From assembly GCA_016800925.1 (NCBI GenBank), contig JABCPU010000074.1, forward strand, positions 153,864 through 217,863: a stretch of DNA of 64,000 nucleotides, given 5' to 3'. The DNA comes from Suillus spraguei. Taxonomy: Eukaryota; Basidiomycota; Agaricomycetes; Boletales; Suillaceae. How positions within the stretch are numbered: the stretch's first letter is position 1; the number at the start of each line of letters is the position of its first letter. Of the stretch, positions 24,042 through 36,068 are shown piece by piece. The position numbers and the translations under genes were made by a program. The notes beneath the pieces are model-generated. The model searched no databases and was not told the origin of the DNA. It saw nothing but the letters and a program-made list of their open reading frames with translations.

Positions 24042-24691
24042 CAGTGATCAAAACCCTACGGGATTCGTTCCACACGATGAGATTCCCTCTCCCGTCGAAA
24101 CAGCGATACCCTACGTGCACAGCACCGTTTCCACTGACCAAGGGGCCAGCACTTATACCCTACCACTGTCACGGTGCATGCGTGGTTGGAAGGCGAAGAT
24201 CGCGAGCAACGACCCTCCGTATGTCATACTTCTCTGCAAGGACCGTCTGGCATTCACCGAGCATTTTACAGCTGCCATTCACTCCTCTAACCTGTTTGAT
24301 GATATTCTCGTTCGTTTGCCTTGCCTGATGGCAGGCGATGAGATGCAAACCTTCCACTTGTCAACGTATCTACGGCCATTCGATTCCAAAGTACGCCGCT
24401 CGCAGTGCTTGATGAACCAAGGCCGCTCTGGCTCTGGATGCATTCGTTCTGGGTCACCTTGAGATGGGGAGTCTGTCAGAAGTCCTCTCTCTACGTCTTC
24501 ATTTATCGGAGATGCAGGAGGATGGATTTACTCCAAAATGGGATTGCGGTATGTCTTTACCATTGTTTCACTTAGTGTTATATTTCACAGGGATGTGCGC
24601 TTCTGGTGGTGGGCTCTGGCGGATGGACAACCGGGATGTCCGGACCACATATGAGGCACTTCTCGACGTGCACGCCGAGTTGTACACCTGA
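24042..24691 (+). CDS. unrecognised coding region, at least two exons, possibly decayed
   Basis: A plus-strand frame runs from about 24042 (DQNPTGFVPHDEIPSPVETA) through RGWKAKIASNDPPYVILLCK and FHLSTYLRPFDSK to about 24390. It resumes at 24422 with AALALDAFVLGHLEMGSLSE and ends, after an intron with GTATGT and TTCACAG (about 24550-24592), in GLWRMDNRDVRTTYEALLDV and a stop at 24691. Joining the first two parts needs removal of 31 bases (GTACGC...CCAAG), short for an intron; the unspliced frame meets TGATGA at 24410. It is either a gene with an unusually short intron or a relic. No ATG-starting first exon was found. Family unknown. Confidence 0.35.
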
Positions 24692-24942
24692 ACTTTATAA
24701 ACAACCAAGGGTGCGCCTGCTTCTGAATACGCTGATCGGACCTCATCAGCTGCGGCCATCGATGTGACCTCACAATCCTCGTACCTCATGCATCCTTATC
24801 GTGAATGCATGGAAGTCACGATGCGTCCACGACGATTGTGCAAAATTTCTAGGAGTCAAATCGGCAAAGCATAATTACGCATACAGTAGCAACAACAAAA
24901 CGCGGTATTGTTAGTTCTTAATGTCACTCGATAACGCATGTT

Positions 24943-25877
24943 CTAATCATAGAATACCAGAGCTCTCAGCTCGATGGACTCCCGAGGCAGCGCTCCCTCT
25001 GCAGTGCTTGGGTCCTGGAATGCAGTGTGAGGGGTCAACCTCGCCACACTCCCATCTTGTATCGAGTCAGCGCTGAAACTCTTTTAGCACCACAAAAGCT
25101 CCCTCGGTTACTTCACTCACCATTTGATAAGAACAAATTCTTCTGGCGTCATCCCCTTCAGGTACTTCCACTGGTGGTTTGGGTTGTATTTCACTCCAAA
25201 TGTCTCACCCTCGCGATCAGGGTATAAAAGAGCGACAGGCACCAAGTCTTTCTCGAAATCGACACTCCGGTAGTCACATAAAGCAAGCGGCCAGTCTTCA
25301 GCTGGATGCGATATAGGACGCCACAGGTTTATGATCTGGAAGCGTCTGCGAAGGAGGGCAGGAGCTTCTGTTGGTGGGAGATGCCTATGAACGCGAGCAA
25401 TAGCCGCCCCAGGCGTTTGGTCTACATGAGCCTGGGAGACTGGCTGACGTTTCTGTGGGCCATCATCTACCTCGCCTGGGCGACGGCGACGAAGAGCTGT
25501 GACATGAATTAGGGATCAAGCCGTCGTTTCAAATTGGTGGTCAACGTACTGTGATCGAAGACGACAACTTTGCTTGCTCCTGTGACCCTCTTAATGAGGT
25601 CGATGCTCTCGGGGTAGTATTCTCGCTCAATCTCGTCATCATTCAAGAAGCTGGTATGCTTCGAAGCTTCCCGCCCATACTGAAACCCGGCATTGTCAAG
25701 CTTGTAAAGTTCCTCCTTCCCGCGCACGTTCTCGACTTGCAATTCATGCGGCTCCTGGTTCCAGTTGCGGCTCGGCTTTCCTACAGTGGTGCTATCTGAG
25801 TAAATTCTATTGTGAGGGCGAGAGCCGTCAAGTGGAGCAGAAAAGTAGTTGAGGGTGGTGATCGCGTTAGAGGTCAT
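24943..25877 (-). CDS. AsaB/CmcJ-like hydroxylase-desaturase, copy 1 (intact)
   Basis: Model complement(join(24943..25072,25121..25496,25550..25877)), 277 aa. It belongs to the fungal AsaB-like group, related to CmcJ and GA4-desaturase proteins; these oxidise small molecules in secondary metabolism, and the substrate here is unknown. Conserved blocks: LNYFSAPLDGSRP, DNAGFQYGRE, EREYYPESIDLIKRVTGASK, AHVDQTPGAAIARVHRHLPP, FQIINLWRPISHPAEDWPLALCDYRS at about 162-187, DREGETFGVKYN, and the end SIELRALVFYD. HxD in HVDQT with His in LTPHTAF could be a metal triad (inference). No signal peptide. Introns lie at the same points in all seven copies. Confidence 0.88.
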
Positions 25878-28045
25878 AGTTAGTGCGTTGAGGCTGAATG
25901 TAAAGTGGAATGGAAGTGTCCTTGAAGTTAGTACATGAATGAGTTATATCTCACTTATCTATACCTCCGAGGGCCGGGGAAGCTGCTTGGCTTACATATC
26001 ACATTATCAATTCTCCTGGTCCGCTGATCAATATTAAATTGTGGAAGATGTTGTACGCATGGCGTCACCGCACTGTGGGATGAGCAATGTTCTAAAGTAG
26101 TAGAGCCTCTAGTACCTTGATTACTAAGAGTCAGTTCACGAAGCATTGTGAAGCCAAACACGGTTCATACGATGACATGAGGCGTTCGAGGAGTAATGAA
26201 AGGTGACTAAATTTTATGCTGTACATGTCGGGCTTTTGTCCAACTTATGGAATTCACAATACTTTTGGGCTATGATGGTGCAATATTACATAATGTTACA
26301 ATGTCAGACTCCCATGATAATCGGGATTTGATGATCAATATCAAAGTTCTCTTTATACCAAGTTGATAATTGTTACATATGACAAAATAGTCGGAATAAG
26401 TAGACTAGCACTCCTGTCGGATCCCGGAAATGGAATGGACGGTAGGCTAGTCATAATGCAATTGTACGATGACAGTCAGATAAGCGCATAACTTGTTCTT
26501 GTAACGTAGTGATTTACAGCAGTTTGCGAAACTAATGGCACTGGCGTGTTGTGGGAAAATCACAATTGAGATTCGGGACTTTACCATTCTGTGTTACATA
26601 ATGCCGCGTCGCATATCTGTACTGTGCTATACCGTGTTCCTCATAAATCGTACAATGGCCAAAGCATTCAAGAGCGCCGAATTTGTAGACGACATGGAAC
26701 TGTCTCCGAGCCTCTCCGAATCAGATTCAGATGAGAGCTCGGGGTCTACAGCCATTGCAGAACAAGCACTATTGGCAAGGTGACATCATACATGAGGCCA
26801 TATAGGAACACATACAACCCTACAACGCCTAAGTGTATTTTGTGACCCAAAACATTGTCAGCTACGTTGAAGTTGAAACTGCTCTGGGATACATATGACC
26901 ACCAATTAGTATTATTATTATGGTCTCGACCATTGAAGTTGAAAACAGGCAACGCTACAAACTACCGGTGAAGCCTGCAAATATGAATATGTTTCTCAAA
27001 GACAGGATATCACCAGCTATAATCTTTCACATGAGGCCGAACATGCAGCTGCGAGTAGTATGGGACTATAGTGGGAGGTTATGGGTGACGGCAGGCTCCT
27101 AGGTAGTATCAAGTACGAGGTGTAAAGAGAACAAACATATGCTGCCATGCCTTATAGGCGTGCCAGGCCTCGAGGGTAATTCATCTGGTGTTTGCAATGA
27201 AGGACCGACGCGAGCTGGGTCAAATTTGCACATATTCACAGGGAAACAAGCATGGTCCATACCTGTCACTATATTTGCAGAGAGTGAAATCAGCCAGGCT
27301 GGATCGAGCTTGATCAAGTGCAGGTCCGAATGGGGCATACAGTGCAGAGAGGGAGTTGCACAGCGTCAACATGAACCTTATAATTAGCCCCAAGTTAGGT
27401 CTGTCATACCGTCACGATGGAGGTAATGAATCCTTCACTGCGAAGTGGGATGCGGGACAATGGGTAATATTCGATACAAGACCTACAACAGGATATGCTG
27501 TGGGTTGGGAAATGAACACGAGGATAACACATGTAAACGTACCAACTCAAACCTCCAGTGTACTCCTGACCTAAACGCTCATTTTATCTTGTGCCAATAT
27601 GTTGGTAGCCGCTGCTGACGAATATATCGTTGTAAGTGATGATAATAGACTTTGTTGGATGCATATCTTTTGCATATTCAACGGTATCAACAACCTGGCA
27701 TGCCTCTGGCACCATCACTTCGTATTGGGGATTTGTCCCTATGATACCATCTACCTATGTACTAGCTAAAACTAGCAGGCAGGAACTATAAGTCAAGACC
27801 CCGATCAAATAGGTCACCGATTTACATGCAACGTCCATCCAAGTCTTCATATATACTAGTATGCACGTATGTTCGTGCACTTTCTCAAATTTGATCCCCT
27901 GCACGTCTATATCTCCTAACGTTGGAACGAGCACTCATTATTCCACGACTTAACTCAGGCCTAACTATAGGTCTCATGTTGATGATGTGCGACTATCATT
28001 CCTCACTCCGTTCGGATTCAGCAACGACTCTGTATAGATGACTCC
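25878..28045. repeat. duplicated flank of AsaB-like copy 1 and unassigned sequence
   Basis: The 5' flank of copy 1 resembles the 5' flanks of copies 3, 5 and 6 (GGGCCGGGGAAGC, TACATATCACATTATCAA). A second block at about 26860-27340 (TGAAACTGCTCTGGGATACA; GGCTCCTAGGTAG; GACCGACGCGAGC) matches 42190-42620 upstream of copy 6. No gene is supported. The ORF at 26535-26783 contains an acidic Ser-rich stretch (SPSLSESDSDESSGS) of unknown origin. Confidence 0.6.
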
Positions 28046-28541
28046 TAGGCCCTGGCAGTTGCACTAGTGCTATCACCTGTGCGCCTTAAGCCTGGCTGAG
28101 TTGACTCTTCGAAAATATTGTGGCAGGTATGTGATAAATTACCATGCCTTCGACAAGGTCCTGTATTCTTCGATCTTTGAGAGATATATTAACCCCCAGT
28201 GGCCGTCATCATCAATAATAATTGGTGCTGTGCACGTCATATGTCTTTCAGGACAGTGTCCATTTGGGTTACGAAAGCGATCATTCTTGCCCCAATAGAA
28301 AGTAGGGACTTTGATGGGAGAGACTTATTGAGGTAAGCTCTATGACTTTGGATATCCCGCCGTTCGGTGTATGACATATTTTATTCACTTTAACAATCAG
28401 TAGGCCTGAATTGATAATGTGATATGTAAGCCCTTGCAAGCGGCATTTCCTCTCCTTAGAGAGATTAAAGCACGATGTAACTTACTTGTGATACTAAGGA
28501 CGCTTTCATTCCGCTTTACATCCAGTACCAACGAACTAATG

Positions 28542-29452
28542 ATGGGTTCTTCTACCATCACCACCCTCAACTACTTTATCGCTCCACTTGATGGTTCTCG
28601 GCCTTACACTGAAGTCTACGCGGCAGATAGCGCCATAGGAAAGGCGAGCCACAACTAGAACAAGGAATCGTATGACATGCAAGTTGAGGATGTGCGCGGG
28701 AAGGAGGAACTTTACAAGCTTGACAATGCCGGGTTTCAGTATGGGCGGGAAGTTCCGAAGTATACTAACTTATTGGACGATGATGAGATGGAGCGAGAAT
28801 ACTATCCCGAGAGCATTGACCTCATTAAGAGGGTCACAGGAGCAATCAAAGTCGATCACAGTATGTTGACTGCCAATTTGAAATGATGTCTTGATTCATA
28901 TCACAGTTGTTCGTTGCCGTATCCCAGGCAAGCCAGGTGATGTCCCAGAGAAACATCAACCAGTCTCTCTGGCTCATGTAGACCGAACGCCCGCGGCGGC
29001 CATTGCTCGCGTTCATAGGCATCTCCCGCCCACAGAAGCTCCTGCTCTCCTTCACAGAACCATAAACCTATGGCGCTCTATATCGCATCCATCTGAAGAT
29101 TGGCCGCTTGCTTTATGCGACTTCCGGAGTGTCGATTTCGAGAAAGACTTGGTGCCTGTCGCTCTTATATACCCTGACCGGAGGGTGGGACATTTGGAGT
29201 CAAATACAATCCAGACCACCAGTGGAAATACGTGAAGGGGATGACCCCAGAAGAATTTGTTCTTATCAAATGGTGAGTGAATTAACTCGGGGGAGCCTGC
29301 CGTCGTGCTGAAAGAGTCTCAGCTTTGACTCGATACAAGATGGGAGTTTGGCGAGGTTGACCCCTCACAGTGCATTCCAAGACCCGAACACCCCAGAGGG
29401 TGCACCGCCTCGGGAATCTATTGAGCTGAGGGCTCTGGTGTTCTATGATTAG
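28542..29452 (+). pseudogene. AsaB-like copy 2, pseudogene
   Basis: It keeps the three-exon form: 28542..28860, about 28907..29273, 29323..29452. Lesions relative to intact copies: a TAG at 28656-28658 replacing the Trp of NWNQEP; a 9-base deletion before the first intron (KVVVFDHS becomes KVDHS); a 9-base deletion in exon 2 removing RFQ before the conserved INLWR; and a 1-base deletion in the PDREGET region that shifts the frame. Exon 3 is undamaged. Most similar to copy 4, with which it shares the MGSSTITTLNYFIAPLDGSRP start. Confidence 0.9.
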
Positions 29453-30294
29453 AATGTGTGCTGTTGAGTGACGTTAAGAATTTACGAAGAGTTCGTACTG
29501 CGCTTCATTGCTATATCTGTACGAGTAGTTGTAACTTGTACTTTATCAATATTGCTCTTGGAACTTTTGCACAATTCTCGTGGACGTATCGCGACTTTCA
29601 TGCATTAAGTGTGACCAGACGATCCATTCGGTATGAAGATTATGAAGTCACGTCGATGCCCACAGCCCATGAACTGGCGGTCCGATTGGTCTATTCAGAG
29701 GCAGGTGCACCCTTGGTTGCTCACAAAGTCCAGTCCAGATGTCACAGCACGTGGTACTTTCCCGAAGAATTATAATGGAAGAAATATGCTTGCCGTATAG
29801 CCCGAATTTTTAGTTCCTATTCAAGTGGTATCACTTCGTCCGTCAGGTATAAGGCTCATAGACTAGTCCTGCCAGACCCAATCAACTTGAATATCATGAC
29901 CTCATTCCAGGCACATCGCATGATTGACATCAGAAACTACACGTAGGCACGCACTCGAAAATGCCGTGGACAACAGCAATGCCTGACGGCTATCATGTTT
30001 TGAGCATCATAACGTCTCAGAGCTATCTCTGTACAAAACCACATCATGATACTTTTCAAATTTCCAGCACTGGTATGGGGAACTCGCCTCACAATATTGG
30101 TATTCTGCTCGTCAACACATGCATCCTTCTCACGAACGAATGTGAATGCATGGATAGCGTCATGGTATCCACGATACGTCCACGAGGATCGTGTAAAAAT
30201 TCCAAAAGTAAGTACAACTACGCACTGGCAAATACAACAACAAAACGCGCTACAAGTTCTTCGTGAACTCTTAACGTCACTCGACAATACATGT

Positions 30295-31210
30295 TCAATC
30301 ATAGAACACTAGAGTTCTCAACTCGATGGATTCCCGGGGCGGCGCTCCCTCTGGAGTGTTTGGGTCTTGGAATGCAGTGTGAGGGGTCAACCTCGCCACA
30401 CTCCCATCTTGTATCGAGTCAGAACTGAAACCCTTTTAGCACCACAGAAAGCTCTCCTGAGTTACTTCACTCACCATTTGATAAGAACAAATTCTTCTGG
30501 CGTCATTGCCTTCAAATATTTCCACTGGTGGTTTGGGTTGTATTTAACTCCAAACGTCTCACCCTCGCGATCAGGGTATATAAGAGCGACAGGCACCAAC
30601 TCTTTCTCGAAATCGACACTCCGGAAGTCACATAATGCAAGCGGCCAATCTTCAGCTGGATGCGATATAGGACGCCATAGGTTTATGATTTGGAAGCGTC
30701 TGCGAAGGAGAGCAGGAGCTTCTGTTGGCGGGAGATGCCTATGAACGCGAGCAATGGCCGCCCCAGGCGTCTGATCTACATGAACCCGAGTTGCTGGTTG
30801 ACGATTCTGTGGGTTATCATCTAGCCCTGGGACACGGCGACGAATAGCTACATGAATTAGGGATCAAGACGTCATTTCAAATTGGTGGTCAACGTACTAT
30901 GATCGAAGATGACAACTTGGGTTGCTCCCGTAATCCTCTTAATGAGGTCAATGCTCTCAGGGTAGTATTCTCGTTTAATCTCATCATCGTTCAAAAAGCT
31001 GGTATGCTTTGGTGCTTCCCGCCCAAACTGAAACCCGGCGTTGTCAAGCTTGTAAAGTTCCTCCTTCCCGCGCACGTCCTCGATTTGCATTTCATGTGGC
31101 TCCTGGATCCAGTTGCGACTCGGCTTTCCCGTGGTGCTATCATAAGCTCTATTGTAAGCCCGAGAGCCGTCAGGTGGAGCGATGAAGTAGTTGAGGGTAG
31201 CAGAAGCCAT
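30295..31210 (-). CDS. AsaB/CmcJ-like hydroxylase-desaturase, copy 3 (intact)
   Basis: Model complement(join(30295..30424,30475..30847,30898..31210)), 271 aa. The start is MASATLNYFIAPPDGSRA; the frame is open upstream but the paralogue start fits here. Differences from copy 1: three codons lost near residues 20-30 in total, and one lost in the RRRVPGLDDNPQ segment. HVDQTP, RVHRHLPP, NLWRPISHPAEDWPLALCDF and ELRTLVFYD are kept. The first intron ends TGTAG instead of TCACAG, still a valid acceptor. The stop is TGA, not TAG. Convergent with pseudogene copy 2, 842 bases apart. Its 5' flank is shared with copy 5. Confidence 0.85.
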
Positions 31211-31620
31211 GGTTAATTCGTTGGTGCTGTAAAATGGAGATGTCCCTGTTATCACGCAAGTATGACAAATTACGAGTGTTATATCGTTCGTACTTTTATA
31301 TCTCCAAGCCTGGGTCGGGGAAGCGCTTGAATTACATATCACATTATCAATCCTGACCTGCTAATTGTCATGTAGATGAAAATACGCCATACACCGCACT
31401 GCGGGATATCTCTAAAGTTGTAGAGCTTCTTACCTGAATTACTAAGTCTCTCCCACCAAAGTTTTGATATCAGCTATCTCCAACGAGAATTATCAAATTC
31501 GTGGGCCAAATATGACGCAGCCTGTTGATCACGTTGAAGCTGCTCTGAGATACACATGTCGTGCTTGGTATCAATTATGATTGATGATGACGACTTGAAA
31601 AAAAGCCAGGCTCGGGACGT

Positions 31621-31883
31621 ACTGATAGTGTTGTGGGCATTCTGCCAATGGCAATTGCTAAGTGGCAACTCCCGGCAGTAGGAAGTCGGCAGAAGTCAAT
31701 GTGAATCTTACTTGTACTATGGGCAAGTAACAAATGTTTGACATTCAAAAAAAGTGTCTGGACCTCCGTACATGCCAGAATATCGTCGACAAAGTACAAG
31801 GGTCATCCTGTTCGAAATTAACCACCAACCACTTGATCCAACAGCAAAAAGTTCCAAATTTTTCCAATCGTTATTTTTATCAA
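31621..31883. other. unique spacer between module A and the Pogo-type element
   Basis: No gene. A short stretch, TGCCAATGGCAATTGC, is near-palindromic. Confidence 0.3.
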
Positions 31884-31885
31884 TA

Positions 31886-32854
31886 CAGTTGAAATGGTCA
31901 TAATGCATATGGTAACAATGCATAAATCTCATGTTGCATCAACTTTTGTGGATCCCGACATTGTTCCCAAGTAATTGGATGCATAACACATAATGCATAA
32001 TGCATAATGTTTGTATACCCAATATGCATTATGAGTATTGATTTGATAGGGTGGGACACGTGTACAATAACATAGCGCATAAATTTATTGTTGTGCTTCA
32101 GTGGTATTGTCTCTTTTGACTATGTATAGAAGCCAGCGAGCAATTGAAATGATACCATACTACTTGAAAATGTTTCTAAACTTAAAGCGCACGTGACAAG
32201 CCCGCTGTATGCAACTGGCCTGCAAAGTGGCAGAAAATCACCAAGGACAATCCTCAAACTTCAGCTCATTCTACAGCCAGTGAACGCACTTCTCGCCAAA
32301 ATCTCACACTCTCTGACTGGATGACAGTCTATCATTTTATTGATTCTCATCCTACTGTGACACAAACTGAAATTGTCGAACACTTCAAAACTCTCAAATC
32401 GGGTGCACTCTCTACATTTGATGGTGGTGACTCATCTATTGCAGATGAGGTCCGTCGTGAAATCCTTGTTGCAAATGGTGAAGTTATTGAAGTTGATTCT
32501 GATGACGACGACGACGAAATGGGCCTATCAGTCCCATGCAACGATGTGATTTGTGCCAGCAGCTCGAAGATGCAATGTGGGGATCCTCAAATTTCACTTG
32601 ATTTATCTTCACAACTTCGAAATTTTTGCGCTAACCTACGACGTGAAGAACTGCATGACGCTCAACAAATATGTCTAGAACAATTCTTCTCGTTTTAATC
32701 ATGTACTTGTGTAGAAACCATTGATAACTTTCTGTCACACTTTTGGCGGAGGTCACACGTGTCACAATTATGTGACAAATATCGTCTTGCATATTCCTCA
32801 TAATGCATAACATTTTCGCGGTCCCATCGGTATGCATTATGACCATTTCAACTG
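31886..32854 (+). mobile_element. internally deleted Pogo/Tigger-type DNA transposon (969 bp)
   Basis: The ends are perfect 24-bp terminal inverted repeats beginning CAGTTGAAATGGTCATAATG and continuing CATA on each strand (31886-31909 and 32831-32854). TA flanks both ends (31884-31885, 32855-32856), the target duplication of the Tc1/mariner-Pogo group. Subterminal TGCATAATG repeats (about 31985-32030, 32800-32812) are likely transposase sites. It holds an ORF that keeps only the two ends of the transposase, so it depends on a full copy elsewhere. Confidence 0.88.
32321..32698 (+). pseudogene. transposase remnant of the Pogo/Tigger element
   Basis: The frame reads WMTVYHFIDSHPTVTQTEIV from about 32318 and then VEHFKTLKSGAL: the first helix-turn-helix (CENP-B-type) domain of basidiomycete Tigger transposases. 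It then jumps straight to the family's acidic C-terminal tail (IADEVRREILVANGEVIEVD, DDDDDE, DISLDLSSQLR-like, LRREELHDAQQ). The second DNA-binding and DDE nuclease domains are missing. The junction falls near STFDGGDSS. The frame itself stays open, so the protein could be a DNA-binding competitor of full transposase; that is inference. Confidence 0.7.
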
Positions 32855-32879
32855 TACAACTACTCGTCGACATATATAG

Positions 32880-33580
32880 AAGGTCGTGGTGACAGATACC
32901 TCAAACATATTCTTGACCAGAATGCTTGCCCTACACCCCCAGACCACCTTGCTCAGGAGTCCGTAACTATTTTGCCTCAAAGAACGGAAATCAAGCATTA
33001 CCACTCCCACCTATCTCAAATGCAGATTACCGAACGCTGTCCATTGAAGGCGTTTGCAATCATAATTCACTTGATTGTACCTCATGTTGCTGATGTCGAG
33101 CATTATTTCTCAGATCTGGGTGGGGCACAATCTATAAAGCGCTGCAACCTATCAGTTCAGACTGAGTATCTTAGCAAGCTCCGCCAATTTCTTGTACAAG
33201 GTGGATCACGAAGCTGGCAAGCCAGCACGTTGCAAGCATGCCTATATGCACGCTCATCCATAACGTGGACTTGACATAGCCTTAGCAAACCGACTTCAAA
33301 GGTCATTTGCATGGGTGCCTCCACTCACTGGTGACTTGCAGCTCGGACGACGAATTTCTTGCAGGTCCAGAGTTGATGACAGATTAAGAGCTGCTTGAAG
33401 AATTTAGCAGGTTTGAAAATGAGCTCTAGAATCACGCTGTGGCTTGCAAGAGGGTGCTGGAGAAGTCCCAGATATCTTCAAAGGAAGTATTATTGACTGG
33501 AACGAACTAGAGGAATTACGCCTGCAGGATTTATTGAAGAAATTGACATGATTGGCCGTGGGCCATCAGTAAACTGGTGA
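32880..33580 (+). pseudogene. relic of a hAT transposase C-terminal region
   Basis: Frame 1 contains CPLKAFAIIIHLIVPHVADV and EHYFSDLGGAQSIKRCNLSV, matching the hAT dimerisation region of agaricomycete elements, where the form is IVPHAAEVERLFS.LGG.Q. A frameshift follows: HEAGKPARCKHAYMHAHP is in another frame with a stop. Around 33485-33545, IIDWNELEELRLQDLLKK is a further remnant of the usual tail. The N-terminal zinc finger and the catalytic region are absent. It starts right after the Pogo-type element, which may have inserted into or beside it. Confidence 0.65.
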
Positions 33581-34558
33581 GACTCAGATATTAGTCGATA
33601 TTGTCAGATTTTGTAAGCCCAATGCTTCTTTCCTGTATATTACGATAAAAAGTAATATATAGCAATCTAAAGCAATGTACAGTCGTTTGCATTGAAAAGT
33701 TCACTCATTGATTTGGACGCAACGTGTTTGTATGTATTTGGTGGGTATAAAATTTGACCACCAAACAGTGTCGCGCTGCTGATCGATTGGACACCAACTG
33801 TATGTATCCTGTCTGTCCCCTTTGAGCTGTATCATAGTCTTCATTCTTAGGTCTTTTAACATCCAAATGCAGTCAATATCGAGCACGAGACACCCAATTG
33901 AAGTGTAGCTCTGACCCCATTGGTAGGGTCAATATTGCATAGACTCGCTGAGGTGAACCATGCCATCTAGTAGTGCATTTTGCAGAGGTGCCGTATTTGA
34001 GCTTCTTACACTATAGGCCCTGGCAATCGCACTAGTGCTATCACCTGTGCGCCCCGAGCCTGGCTGATTTGACTCTCCACAAATATTGTGGCAGGTATGT
34101 GATAAATTGCCATGCCTTCAGCGAGGCCCTGTATTCTTCGATCTTTGAGAGACGTTTTTCCAGGCTTCAGCGGTCTTATGTTACCTGTTTTAACCCCCAA
34201 TGGTCGTTATGATTAATGATAATTGGTGCTGTACACGTCATGTGTATTTCAGGGCAGTGCCCATTTGGGCTACGAAAGCGATGATTTCCCCCCAATAGAG
34301 ATTGCTGATCAAGTAGGGATTTCATGGGAGAGACTTAGTAATTGAAGTAAGCTCTACGACTTTGGATATCCCGCCGTTCGGTGTATGACATATGTTCATT
34401 CACTTTAACAATCAGCAGGCCAGAACTGATAATGTGATATGTAAGCCCTTAAGTTGTAAGCGTATTTCCTCTCCTTAGAGATTAAAGTACAATATAACTT
34501 ACTTGTGATACTAAGGACACTTTCATTCTGCTTTGCATCCAGCACCAACAAACTAACC

Positions 34559-35495
34559 ATGGGTTCTTCTACCATCACCACCCTCAACTACTTCATCGCT
34601 CCACTTGATGGTTCTCGGCCTTACACTGAGGTCTACGCGGCAGATAGCACCACAGGAAAGGCGAGCTACAACTGGAACCAGGAGCCGTATGGCATACAAG
34701 TTGAGGATGTACGCGGGAAGGAGGAACTTTACAACCTTGACAATGCGGGGTTTCAGTATGGACGGGAAGGTCCGAAGCATATTAGCTTCTTGAATGATGA
34801 TGAAATTGAGCGAGAATACTATCCCGAAAGCATTGTCCTCATTAAGAGGGTTACAAGAGCAAGCAAAGTGGTCGTCTTTGATCACAGTACGTTGACCACC
34901 AATTTGAAATGACGTCTTGATCCCTAACTCATGTCACAGCTGTTCGTCGCCGTATCCCAGGCGAGGCAGGCGATAACCCACAGAAACGTCAACCAGTCTC
35001 CCTGGCTCATGTCGACCAAACGCCTGCTGCGGCCATTGCTCGCGTTCATAGACATCTCCCGCCAACAGAAGTTCCTGCTCTCCTTTGCAGACGCTTCCAA
35101 ATCATAAACTTATGGCGTCCTATATCACATCCAGCTGAAGATTGGCCGCTTGCTTTATGCGACTTCCGGAGTGTCGATTTCGAGAAAGATTTGGTGCCTG
35201 TCGCTCTTATATACCCGGACCACGAGGGTGAGACATTTGGAGTCAAACACAACCCAGACCACAAGTGGAAATACATGAAGGCAATGACCCCAGAGGAATT
35301 TGTTCTTATCAAATGGTGAGTGAAGTAACTCAGGAGAGTTTTCTGTCGTGCTAAAAGTGTTTCAGTTCCGACTCGATACAAGATGGGAGTGTGGCGAGGT
35401 TGACCCCTCACACTGTATTCCAAGACCCGAACACTCCAGAGGGAGCACTACCTCGGGAGTCCATCGAGTTGAGAGCTCTGGTATTCTATGATTAG
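34559..35495 (+). CDS. AsaB/CmcJ-like hydroxylase-desaturase, copy 4 (intact)
   Basis: Model join(34559..34886,34940..35315,35366..35495), 277 aa, exon lengths identical to copy 1. It starts MGSSTITTLNYFIAPLDGSR and keeps SLAHVDQTPAAAIARVHRHL, WRPISHPAEDWPLALCDFRS and ELRALVFYD. Unusual changes against the other copies: IKRVTRASK for IKRVTGASK, LLCRRF for LLRRRF, and PDHEGET for PDREGET, so it is open but may be losing constraint. Intact relative of pseudogene copy 2. Its 5' flank is shared with copy 2, so promoters are probably alike. Confidence 0.85.
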
Positions 35496-35588
35496 AATAT
35501 GTATTGTCGAGTGACGTTAAGAATTACGAAGAATTCGTACCGCTTTTTGTTTTTGTACCTGTATGGATAGTTGTACTTTACCCATTTT

Positions 35589-36068
35589 ACTTTTGGACAT
35601 TTTTTTCAATCCTTGTGGAAGTATGGCGAAACGCACGAGCTGGCCAAGTTGTGCCTCTGCAGTGGGTGCACTTGCATCAAGCTCGTCATCAGCCTCGGTG
35701 CCTGAGTCAGGGTTTGATCCTGCAGATTCAGATTCAGTGTCCGAGTCGGTGCTTGAGTCTAGCCTGGACACAGTACTCAAACTGGATGGATCTGAGTATA
35801 CAGATGAGTCGCCTGAAAGTTCATTGGTGTCTGACTCGGAGGTCGAAGACAAGGAGCCAGTGGTGGGGGAACTCGAGTCGGAACTCATGGACATACTAGT
35901 ATTGGAGTTCAAGTCTGAAAAGGACGAATCTCCATTCTCAAGAACACCATTTGAGCTGTTGAACTCATGCCCTGTAAGACTTTCGAGCCTCCGTTGGCGA
36001 CGCAGGCGGATTTGAGCTTGTTTTTTCTTTACCTGCAACGCAAACATAATTAGATTTTGTACTTGCAC
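35589..36068 (-). CDS. Ser/Asp-rich ORF of unknown origin between copies 4 and 5
   Basis: A minus-strand frame from about 36068 reads MFALQVKKKQAQIRLRRQRR soon after its start, then a long Ser/Asp/Glu-rich stretch (SDSSSPTTGSLSSTSESD, DSSTDSDTESE). The basic head followed by an acidic Ser-rich segment resembles N-termini of basidiomycete Harbinger-type transposon proteins, a weak resemblance. The opposite strand is also open (from ATG 35623), as expected from the simple composition. Module A has no counterpart, so this piece was inserted after the duplication or lost from module A. Confidence 0.25.

Larger units (their letters stand above)
28046..31620. repeat. duplicated module A (copies 2 and 3 with flanks)
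   Basis: The left edge, CTAGGCCCTGGCAG near 28046, starts a match with module B at 34014. The 5' flank (ATTGTGGCAGGTATGTGATA, CTGTATTCTTCGATCTTTGA), copy 2, the 3' flanks, copy 3 and its 5' flank all recur in module B in the same order. The match fades after AAAAAAAGCCAGGCTCGGGA near 31600. Confidence 0.8.

Noticed and set aside
35623..36015. Plus-strand Ser-rich ORF opposite the minus-strand one
   Set aside because: Simple Ser/Asp/Glu codon mixtures open several frames at once. The minus frame has the more protein-like head, so the plus frame is treated as a shadow.
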